DNA of 6,309 nt from Selenomonas sp. (GTDB lineage Bacteria; Bacillota_C; Negativicutes; Selenomonadales; Selenomonadaceae), in contig NZ_JAILPX010000052.1 in the NCBI RefSeq assembly GCF_024699275.1, forward strand, positions 1-6,309. The letters are read 5' to 3'. Position 1 is the first letter of the stretch; each line of letters starts with the position of its first letter. Position numbers and translations under genes: made by a program. The notes beneath the pieces were generated by a model. It ran no database searches. It was not told the DNA's origin and saw only the letters and a list, made by a program, of their open reading frames with translations. Below, one piece after another: positions 1-4,490 of the stretch.

Positions 1-1
1 G

Positions 2-154
2 CATACTCCTGTGCAGGCCTTAGGCTATCAGGCAAATCCGCAATGGTTACAAGATGGCAGGCTGGTTTTAATGGACACGGGGAGTTTCATGGGGAATGGC
101 CGCGTATCCTGCGCTGATTTATTAAGTGGGGAAGTATATCAATCATCGATATAG
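2..154 (+). CDS. Metallophosphoesterase / Ser-Thr phosphatase-like protein, C-terminal end (5' partial)
   Basis: Only the last 50 codons are inside the window, ending at TAG 152-154. The fragment begins with His-Thr-Pro, matching the conserved GHTP motif of calcineurin-like metallophosphatases, whose His is a metal ligand in the family. It continues to an L-M-D-T-G-S-F stretch and a closing ADLLSGEVYQS stretch. This pattern, a nucleotide-like GHTP motif, then a DTG strand, then a final strand with 'sGe', is typical of the C-terminus of bacterial PP2A-type protein phosphatases and of symmetric diadenosine tetraphosphatase-like enzymes. The dinuclear metal motifs that would separate these subfamilies lie upstream of the window, so the substrate cannot be given. 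The gene ends 18 bp before a strong hairpin terminator, so it is the last gene of its transcript. Confidence 0.75.
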   Translation, partial: HTPVQALGYQANPQWLQDGRLVLMDTGSFMGNGRVSCADLLSGEVYQSSI

Positions 155-172
155 CGAGGAGAATATAAAAAC

Positions 173-211
173 GAGAAGAAGGGCTTAGTTTACGGCTAAG
201 CCCTTCTTCTC
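173..211. terminator. Bidirectional intrinsic terminator between convergent genes
   Basis: This is a perfect 16-bp inverted repeat, 173-188 pairing with 196-211, with a 7-nt loop. On the plus strand it is followed by a short T-containing stretch (AGTTATTTCC). On the minus strand it is followed by GTTTTATATT, because of the A run at 167-171. It lies 18 bp after the stop of the phosphoesterase gene and 2 bp after the stop of the minus-strand secreted-protein gene, so it can serve both. The U-tract is better in the minus direction. Confidence 0.9.
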
Positions 212-213
212 AG

Positions 214-828
214 TTATTTCCAATATGAATTAAATGTTCCTTTGGGATAATCCTTAGGATGAGCCCAGCCAACGGTGCCATCGGCTTTTCTAAGGCACAT
301 CCAGAAATCAATGCCTAAATCAGCAGTGGTTGCCTCTCCAATATAAGCGCCCCAAGGGGCATTCGGTTTAGCATTGGTGAATCCTGAAATGTTGTACCCC
401 TCCAGCCACCAGAGTAGCTGTCCGTTCCATAAGCCCAGGTATGTTCCTTCGCCAGTATACTGGAGCAGATGAATGATTGTACCTGGATATAGTGTGATAA
501 ATTGAGGATTGGAAGAGTGTTGATACTTATAGGCCTTGGTGGCTTTCAGTACTTTGACTGCATGGCGATTGGGGTGCGTATAGACCACACAGGAAATACG
601 ATTGACAATTTCGCCTGGAGAAATTGAGCCGCTCACTTTGCCGCTGTTTGGTGCAGTATAAAGTGTTACAGTGTTTTGGATTTTCAGTTTTGCATCAACT
701 GCAGCTTCGGCTGGCATCCTGTCCCATACCGTATAGTTTGCAGGAATTTCAGCAGCTAATGCATATGCTGCAGTTGAAAATAGGAATGCTATAAGCAAAA
801 AGGTAATTTTCATAAGACACCGACTCAT
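214..828 (-). CDS. Secreted SH3-like protein of unknown function
   Basis: The protein has 204 residues. It begins with a Sec signal peptide: a short basic start, a hydrophobic core at about residues 8-22 and an Ala-Leu-Ala site near residue 25. The mature protein is beta-rich and aromatic. A stretch at about 50-95 (VTLYTAPN, then a Gly-Ser-Ile-Ser-Pro-Gly-Glu turn) looks like a bacterial SH3-type fold, as does a second at about 110-150 (LYPGT, then GTYLGLWNGQLLWW). A closing 'VGWAHP' resembles the end of an SH3b repeat. No catalytic motif is visible, so a role in binding at the cell wall or in the periplasm is only an inference. The ATG at 828 is preceded by AAGGA with a 9-nt spacer. The alternative ATG at 813 gives a cleaner M-K-I signal peptide but has no ribosome binding site. 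The gene starts 15 bp after its upstream partner ends, and its ribosome binding site touches that stop codon, so the two are cotranscribed and probably translationally coupled. Confidence 0.8.
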   Translation of the reverse strand: MSRCLMKITFLLIAFLFSTAAYALAAEIPANYTVWDRMPAEAAVDAKLKIQNTVTLYTAPNSGKVSGSISPGEIVNRISCVVYTHPNRHAVKVLKATKAYKYQHSSNPQFITLYPGTIIHLLQYTGEGTYLGLWNGQLLWWLEGYNISGFTNAKPNAPWGAYIGEATTADLGIDFWMCLRKADGTVGWAHPKDYPKGTFNSYWK

Positions 829-843
829 ATTATCACATCCTTA

Positions 844-1467
844 TCACAGTCTACGGATACCGAACCATTTTGCATCTTGATCCCAGAAAAGCTGGAGTTG
901 AAGGTCTACTGCAAATTTGCGCTGGTAACCATATTGAGCGCCAGGTGGCATATATTCGTGCCTGCTGGTGAGAATGAAGCGGCCAGTAGCATCGCTGTTC
1001 AGTGCCGTGCTGATTTGATGCCATTCGCCGGGAGTATAACCCATGGCAGCCAGACTATCAATGGAGACGTAAGTAACCCATTGGCCATCTCTCTTTCCGA
1101 TAATCCAATAGCCGCAGTTTTTTGCATGAGCGCCCCGGTCAGCAATTATCTCGAAAAACTGCATGCTGGGGAACATCGTGTAAATCTTTCGGATTTTATA
1201 GCCGATACCGGCATTGGTATCATCGTATCCGGTGAATGAGAGATAATCACGGGTCCCATTACGGTTCATGAGCCGCAGTACGCCATCCTGCTGAAGTACG
1301 AACTTAATGGGCTCATTATCATAGGTCTCGTTAAGAATACGGGTATCCAAATAGAGAAATGTGGATTCGCCAGGTGTCAGGAATCCTGTTTCCTGCGCAG
1401 AGACTGCCTGCGGGATGCCAAATAGGCAGACCAGTAACAAGAAACAACTAAGCAATAGTTTTTTCAA
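844..1467 (-). CDS. Secreted protein of unknown function, TTG start
   Basis: The protein has 207 residues and I do not recognise its family. Starting from TTG at 1467 it opens with M-K-K and a hydrophobic run (residues 4-18), then Ala-Val-Ser-Ala followed by Gln-Glu, a textbook signal peptide cleaved after about residue 24. The open frame extends to a GTG at 1476, but that GTG is part of the AGGAGGTG ribosome binding site and cannot be used with it; the TTG has an 8-nt spacer. The mature part has repeated strand-like segments with Asp/Gly/Tyr turns (for example LTPGESTFLYLDT near the start and FGIRRL at the end), suggesting a small beta-rich extracytoplasmic protein. It is the first gene of a two-gene operon with the SH3-like secreted protein 15 bp downstream, so the two probably act together outside the cytoplasm. 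Its promoter should lie in 1482-1560, but no good -35/-10 pair is visible there. Confidence 0.8.
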   Translation of the reverse strand: MKKLLLSCFLLLVCLFGIPQAVSAQETGFLTPGESTFLYLDTRILNETYDNEPIKFVLQQDGVLRLMNRNGTRDYLSFTGYDDTNAGIGYKIRKIYTMFPSMQFFEIIADRGAHAKNCGYWIIGKRDGQWVTYVSIDSLAAMGYTPGEWHQISTALNSDATGRFILTSRHEYMPPGAQYGYQRKFAVDLQLQLFWDQDAKWFGIRRL

Positions 1468-1475
1468 TTCAAGCA

Positions 1476-1481
1476 CCTCCT
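1476..1481 (-). promoter_or_regulatory. Ribosome binding site that decides the TTG start
   Basis: A perfect AGGAGG (minus strand) lies 8 nt before TTG 1467. The longer in-frame GTG start at 1474-1476 overlaps this site by one base and is therefore unlikely to be the real start. Confidence 0.8.
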
Positions 1482-1566
1482 AAAAATGTTGAATCATAAA
1501 TCTATATAGTGGTTCGACTATTAAGCCAGTAATCCTTCAAGAGTATCAGATATAAACGGAGGAAAA

Positions 1567-1595
1567 TTGACTTTTCAATATTCGAATACTATACT
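1567..1595 (+). promoter_or_regulatory. Sigma-70 (SigA-type) promoter of the YczE-like membrane protein gene
   Basis: TTGACT at 1567-1572 (5/6 to consensus) and TATACT at 1590-1595 (5/6) are separated by exactly 17 bp. Transcription would start near 1602, giving a leader of only about 20 nt that carries GGGAGG (1606-1611). Inside the spacer is the perfect 10-bp palindrome TATTCGAATA (1579-1588), which could be an operator. Confidence 0.75.
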
Positions 1596-1622
1596 ATCTA
1601 ACCATGGGAGGTTTATGGTTAC

Positions 1623-2276
1623 ATGTCTATGTTTACCCGTTATATTTTGTTTATTATGGCTGTTATTGTTCAAGCATCCGGTATAGCATTGGTGGTTAAG
1701 AGTTTATTGGGAACTTCGCCGATATCGAGCTTGCCTTATGTCATCAGCCTGGCTTCACCGTTTACCTTGGGGCAGATGACCTTTGCTATAAATATGCTAA
1801 TGGTTTTAGGACAGTATCTGCTTTTGCGCAGTGCCTTTGATAATATCCAGTTTCTGCAGATTCCGGTCACCTTGATATTTTCCTGGTTTATTGATTTCTT
1901 TATGGATTTATGGGCATGGGTGGTTCCCACGAGCTACATATTTCAGCTGCTGCCATTGCTTATGGGCACCACGCTTATCGCCTTTGGCGTGGCAGTACAA
2001 GGAATTGCTAATGTCTTGATGCTTCCGGGAGAAGGGATAGTCTATGCGGTATCACGCCATTTTCATATTGATTTCGGAAGTGTGAAAACTGGCAATGATG
2101 TAAGCCTGGTGCTTATTGCAGCTATAATATCATGGATATATCTGGATGGAATTGAAGGTATCCGTGAGGGAACCTTGATATCTGCTCTGATAACCGGAAC
2201 CATCGCCCGATTCTTCCTCAACCACCTAGGGAAAGTCAACGAGGCAGGAGTATTGGTATTTCACCCGCACTTATAA
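1623..2276 (+). CDS. YczE/YyaS/YitT-type integral membrane protein
   Basis: This 217-residue polytopic membrane protein has hydrophobic segments at about 6-27, 48-68, 78-100, 104-132 and 157-175, and a weaker one at about 183-199. It fits the YczE-like family. After TM1 there is a GIALVVKSLLGTSPISSLPY stretch; between TM4 and TM5 a PGEG(I/V) loop followed by a 'FGSVKTGNDVS' segment; near the end a REGTLISALITG motif. All three positions are conserved in YczE/YyaS relatives. The function of this family is not established; some members sit near transport or regulatory genes, so any substrate is speculation. The ATG at 1623 has GGGAGG 11 nt upstream; a second ATG at 1629 is possible. It is a single-gene unit, with its own strong promoter just upstream and a strong terminator 12 bp after the stop, and it is divergent from the secreted-protein operon. 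Confidence 0.88.
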   Translation: MSMFTRYILFIMAVIVQASGIALVVKSLLGTSPISSLPYVISLASPFTLGQMTFAINMLMVLGQYLLLRSAFDNIQFLQIPVTLIFSWFIDFFMDLWAWVVPTSYIFQLLPLLMGTTLIAFGVAVQGIANVLMLPGEGIVYAVSRHFHIDFGSVKTGNDVSLVLIAAIISWIYLDGIEGIREGTLISALITGTIARFFLNHLGKVNEAGVLVFHPHL

Positions 2277-2288
2277 GAGGAACGATAC

Positions 2289-2326
2289 AGAAGAAATCGC
2301 AGAATTTAGCGGTTTCTTCTTTTGTT
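2289..2326 (+). terminator. Intrinsic terminator of the YczE-like gene
   Basis: A 12-bp stem (2289-2300 with 2309-2320, one G-U pair) and an 8-nt loop are followed directly by a T-rich tract (TTTTGTTAT). It starts 12 bp after the stop codon at 2274-2276. Confidence 0.9.
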
Positions 2327-2333
2327 ATATATG

Positions 2334-2383
2334 GATACTGTTGCATAAAACTGTCCTCAAGGCAGGACATAGCGATACTGTTG
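2334..2383. repeat. Pair of GATACTGTTG direct repeats flanking a small hairpin
   Basis: GATACTGTTG occurs at 2334-2343 and again at 2374-2383, exactly 40 bp apart. Between them is the inverted repeat TGTCCT/AGGACA (2352-2357 with 2364-2369, 6-nt loop). After each copy come four variable bases and then AAAA. The second copy is preceded by GACATAG, as is a third copy at 5445-5462. They lie in the 213-bp gap between the YczE-like gene and the next gene. The function is unknown; paired regulator sites or the remains of a dispersed repeat are both possible. Confidence 0.6.
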
Positions 2384-2408
2384 ACGAAAATATAAAATAA
2401 GGTATAGG
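2381..2408 (+). promoter_or_regulatory. Candidate promoter for the 91-residue protein gene
   Basis: TTGACG (2381-2386) and TATAGG (2403-2408) are 16 bp apart with an A/T-rich spacer. It lies downstream of the previous terminator and about 80 bp before the TTG start at 2490, where a promoter is needed. The -35 element overlaps the second GATACTGTTG repeat, so a protein bound to the repeats could control it. The -10 element is only moderate. Confidence 0.45.
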
Positions 2409-2489
2409 TTACGGAGCACTTTGCGGAGATCAAGATTAAGTACGTAGATAGTTTTCCAGGAGTAGAATAAGGTGATTTGAGGTGGCAAA

Positions 2490-2765
2490 TTGGTTAAGCA
2501 GCTATTCAATTTTGTAGATGCGGTATGCTGTACGATAACGAGAACACCAGATGATATCGCTAAAATGTCAAGTATTGTATTGCCAGCAGATTATCCCAAA
2601 TACAAGTGGATGGAAAAATGGTATGTCCATACCGGTCTTTTGCCAAGCAGGGAAAATCGGGAAGAGTACAACAAGGAGCTCATAGCAAAGTACAATGAAA
2701 ACCACCCGGATAAACCGCTGAATGCAGATATGAATGAAGATCAAAAGCAGAATTTTGACAAATGA
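2490..2765 (+). CDS. Small soluble protein of unknown function (91 residues), TTG start
   Basis: I do not recognise this family. The frame uses TTG at 2490, preceded by GAGGTG (2479-2484). An in-frame TGA just upstream (2478-2480) rules out a longer start, and the next in-frame ATG would cut away 25 good-looking residues. There is no signal peptide or membrane segment. The N-terminus has a Cys-Cys pair at residues 13-14. The middle is rich in Tyr, Trp and Pro (LPADYPKYKWMEKWYVHTG at about 31-49), and the C-terminal half is strongly charged and probably helical (Asn, Glu, Lys, Asp). Codon use is like that of its neighbours. The gene is bounded by terminators on both sides and has its own promoter candidate, so it appears to be a single-gene unit. 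Confidence 0.7.
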   Translation: MVKQLFNFVDAVCCTITRTPDDIAKMSSIVLPADYPKYKWMEKWYVHTGLLPSRENREEYNKELIAKYNENHPDKPLNADMNEDQKQNFDK

Positions 2766-2802
2766 GCAAGGAATAATCTATAATTGTCGTAACAATATAA
2801 TA

Positions 2803-2824
2803 GCCACCCTGCGGGGTGGCTTTT
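2803..2824 (+). terminator. Intrinsic terminator after the 91-residue protein gene
   Basis: A GC-rich 7-bp stem, GCCACCC (2803-2809) with GGGTGGC (2814-2820), and a 4-nt loop are followed by TTTT (2821-2824). It lies 37 bp after the stop codon. The T-tract is short but the stem is strong. Confidence 0.85.
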
Positions 2825-2847
2825 CGTATGGAGCAGGAGGTCTGACA

Positions 2848-2910
2848 ATGGTACAGCTTGGCAGGCTGCGAATGTGCCGGACTGACCGATTCAGTCGCAT
2901 TGAAATATAA
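2848..2910 (+). CDS. Possible 20-codon leader ORF
   Basis: The ATG at 2848 is preceded by a perfect AGGAGG (2835-2840) with an ideal 7-nt spacer, and the frame runs 20 codons to TAA at 2908-2910. The peptide is basic, with Arg at five of its 20 positions (6, 8, 11, 14, 17), and has no hydrophobic segment. Near its 3' end the coding sequence holds an inverted repeat, GACTGA (2880-2885) with TCAGTC (2891-2896). The ORF sits between the preceding terminator and the gene at 2971, so it could be a leader peptide of that transcript or a stand-alone small protein. No obvious promoter lies between the terminator and this ORF, so it may depend on readthrough. It is too short to judge by codon use. Confidence 0.35.
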   Translation: MVQLGRLRMCRTDRFSRIEI

Positions 2911-2929
2911 ATATATAGAAGAATATGAG
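2882..2929 (+). promoter_or_regulatory. Candidate promoter region for the membrane-anchored protein gene
   Basis: Two overlapping candidates are visible in an A/T-rich stretch. One is CTGACC (2882-2887) with TATAAA (2906-2911), 18 bp apart. The other is TTGAAA (2900-2905) with TATGAG (2924-2929), also 18 bp apart. Either would give a leader of roughly 35-55 nt before the ATG at 2971. Neither is close to consensus in both elements. Confidence 0.35.
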
Positions 2930-2970
2930 ACACATATTAAGCAGCAGCAGCATAGACAGAGGAGGACAAG

Positions 2971-3525
2971 ATGCGTTTTTATTTTATTGCCGTTGTTATG
3001 ATGGGGGCTTTGTGGCTATTATGCGAGAATGGGGCTCTGCAGGTCAGCGATTATTTTTGGGAAACAAGCCGCTTTATGGCTTCGGGAAAGCAGGATTTGC
3101 AAATAGAACTGCCTGTTTGTCTTGAACCGCTGTCCACGCAGGACGAGGGCTATACAGTATATCAGGCAGAAGGTGACAATATATTTGTGGATTTGCATAG
3201 CGAGCCTTTGTATCTACCCGAAGACAGGTCCCGTTATGCGCAGGAAGGGCCACAGAAGCGTGTCCTGAAGATAATCGATAAATATAATGTGCAGGATGCG
3301 GGGATGACACATCAGCAGATGGAGGTCGTCAATCATATTCCTCTGCGCAGATTTCATTTTATCGGCCAGCAGAACGGACAAGACGTAGAAATTGAGGTAG
3401 TAACGGTTTCCCGTAAAACGATAGGCTGGATTTTTACATTCTTCTATGATGCCGGCGATAAAGAAGCAGAAAGACAGGTACAGAAGGGAATTCAAAGCCT
3501 GCAATATGTAGAGCGTAATAGATAA
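2971..3525 (+). CDS. Membrane-anchored extracytoplasmic protein of unknown function
   Basis: The 184-residue protein has a hydrophobic N-terminus (about residues 3-17) that acts as a signal peptide or membrane anchor. There is a Cys at 18, but the preceding Trp-Leu-Leu is a poor lipobox, so I do not call it a lipoprotein. The rest is a soluble domain with alternating strands: GYTVYQAEGDNIFVDL at about 60-75, then a central VLKIIDKYNV segment, then RRFHFIGQQNGQDVEIEVVTV at about 126-146, then KTIGWIFTFFY and a final helix with 'VQKGIQSLQ'. A last strand followed by a helix ending in 'i..SLq' resembles PsbP/DcrB-like folds, but this is a weak shape match only. The start is supported by GAGGAGG just before ATG 2971. 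The gene is followed by two hairpins and has the possible leader ORF upstream. Confidence 0.75.
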   Translation: MRFYFIAVVMMGALWLLCENGALQVSDYFWETSRFMASGKQDLQIELPVCLEPLSTQDEGYTVYQAEGDNIFVDLHSEPLYLPEDRSRYAQEGPQKRVLKIIDKYNVQDAGMTHQQMEVVNHIPLRRFHFIGQQNGQDVEIEVVTVSRKTIGWIFTFFYDAGDKEAERQVQKGIQSLQYVERNR

Positions 3526-3538
3526 TTTTACGGCTATC

Positions 3539-3566
3539 CTAATACGCCGCGAACTTTGCATATTAG
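3539..3566 (+). other. Intergenic hairpin, first of a tandem pair
   Basis: CTAATA-C-GC (3539-3547) can pair with GC-A-TATTAG (3558-3566), a 9-bp stem with one mismatch, starting 14 bp after the stop of the membrane-anchored protein gene. No T-tract follows. It may stabilise the 3' end of the transcript or belong to a compound terminator with the next hairpin. Confidence 0.4.
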
Positions 3567-3568
3567 AC

Positions 3569-3603
3569 AAGAGGCTGTCCGCACTATGTTGCAACAGCCT
3601 CTT
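3569..3603 (+). terminator. Probable terminator hairpin before the MBL-fold gene
   Basis: A perfect 10-bp stem, AAGAGGCTGT (3569-3578) with ACAGCCTCTT (3594-3603), has a 15-nt loop. The sequence that follows (ATAGCAG) lacks a real T-tract, so termination may be weak or partial. The hairpin ends 26 bp before the ATG at 3630, so in a read-through transcript it would sit just upstream of that gene's ribosome binding site. Confidence 0.5.
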
Positions 3604-3629
3604 ATAGCAGAAACTAAGGGGGAAGGAAC

Positions 3630-4427
3630 ATGTCTTTATTGTGTAGAGTTACGGTACTAGTAGATAATCATGTAAGCGGGACAAGGAAAGAACTGGAAGC
3701 TGAGCATGGCTTATCCCTGTATATAGAGACCCCGAATAGCACATTCCTGTTCGATTGCGGCCATACCGGGTTGGCATGGGAAAATGCAAAAAAGATGGGG
3801 GTGGATTTGTCAGCGGTAAAGCAGGTGGTACTTAGTCACTCTCATTACGACCATGCAGGGGGATTTCCATCGTTACTAAAATATTGCCAGCCGGAAGCAT
3901 TATATACCGGCAAAAATTTCTGGCAGGAAAAATACTCCTATGATAAGGGAAATGACGAGTACCTGTATAAGGGATGCGGCTTTACGATGAAAGATGTGGA
4001 TTCCTGGGGAATCGAGCAGAAGGTTTGTCAAAGCGTCTTACCACTGGATGATTATGTAAGTATCGTGACTGGATTTGAAAAGTATTATGACTTTGAAACG
4101 ATACCGGAAAAGTTTGTGAGGGGCAAAGATAAGGTTCCAGATCCATTTGATGATGAAATCTGCGTATTACTGCCGGAAGGAGCCGGCCTGACTATGGTGA
4201 TGGGCTGTTCCCATGTGGGAATCCTGAATATGGTGGCTACCGTTAAGAAACGGTTGAACCTGCCGGTGTATAGCGTCATGGGAGGTATTCACCTAAGCAC
4301 TGCCACTGAGGAACGCATGGATAGGACAATACAGGAACTGACACGGCTGGGAGTGAAGAACATTAACTTATGCCACTGCTCTGGACAAAATAATATGGCC
4401 ACTGGTTCTGTTATTGAAATACGATGA
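3630..4427 (+). CDS. MBL-fold metallo-hydrolase, COG1237 type
   Basis: This is a 265-residue cytosolic metallo-beta-lactamase-fold protein with no signal peptide. Visible motifs in order: VLVDN (9-13); FDCG (41-44, the D-x-G strand); the metal motif H70-S-H72-Y-D74-H75 followed by AGG; GCSHVGILN (192-200), the second metal-binding region; GGIHL (218-222); and CHCSG (248-252), whose His is the last expected ligand. This order, especially 'GCSH.GI.N' and 'HC(S/T)G', is characteristic of COG1237, which includes the archaeal enzyme for beta-ribofuranosylaminobenzene phosphate synthesis and many uncharacterised bacterial hydrolases. The true substrate in bacteria is not known. After CHCSG only 13 residues remain, which seems shorter than usual for the family. 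ATG 3630 has AAGGGGG seven nt upstream. Ribokinase follows 63 bp downstream on the same strand. Confidence 0.9.
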   Translation: MSLLCRVTVLVDNHVSGTRKELEAEHGLSLYIETPNSTFLFDCGHTGLAWENAKKMGVDLSAVKQVVLSHSHYDHAGGFPSLLKYCQPEALYTGKNFWQEKYSYDKGNDEYLYKGCGFTMKDVDSWGIEQKVCQSVLPLDDYVSIVTGFEKYYDFETIPEKFVRGKDKVPDPFDDEICVLLPEGAGLTMVMGCSHVGILNMVATVKKRLNLPVYSVMGGIHLSTATEERMDRTIQELTRLGVKNINLCHCSGQNNMATGSVIEIR

Positions 4428-4453
4428 CAGGATAAGGATATGACAAAGCGATT

Positions 4454-4459
4454 TATAAT
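4454..4459 (+). promoter_or_regulatory. Candidate -10 element before ribokinase
   Basis: A perfect TATAAT lies 31 bp before the rbsK start. No good -35 is found 16-18 bp upstream (GATAAG at 4431-4436 with 17 bp), so it would be a weak or activator-dependent promoter. Ribokinase may equally be read from the MBL-fold gene transcript. Confidence 0.35.
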
Positions 4460-4490
4460 ATAGAGAAAATCTGGAATGTGAGGGATTTTC

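Noticed and set aside
877..1239. 120-codon plus-strand frame opposite the secreted protein gene
   Set aside because: It lacks a ribosome binding site and is wholly inside a gene with a signal peptide and an excellent ribosome binding site on the other strand.
2236..2433. 65-codon minus-strand frame across the YczE-gene end and terminator
   Set aside because: It reads through a strong plus-strand terminator hairpin and has no ribosome binding site.
2796..2801. Perfect TATAAT just before the terminator hairpin
   Set aside because: There is no -35 at a workable distance, and transcription would begin inside the terminator stem; it is probably chance in an A/T-rich spacer.
2938..2952. AGCAGCAGCAGCA tract as a microsatellite or phase-variable repeat
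   Set aside because: It has only four units, is not in a coding frame of a supported gene, and is too short to suggest phase variation.
2925..3125. 66-codon plus-strand frame starting before the membrane-anchored protein
   Set aside because: It overlaps that gene in another frame, has no ribosome binding site before its ATG, and starts with low-complexity serine codons.
3214..3594. 126-codon minus-strand frame over the membrane-anchored protein gene
   Set aside because: It is antisense to a gene with a good ribosome binding site, and it begins inside the intergenic hairpin.
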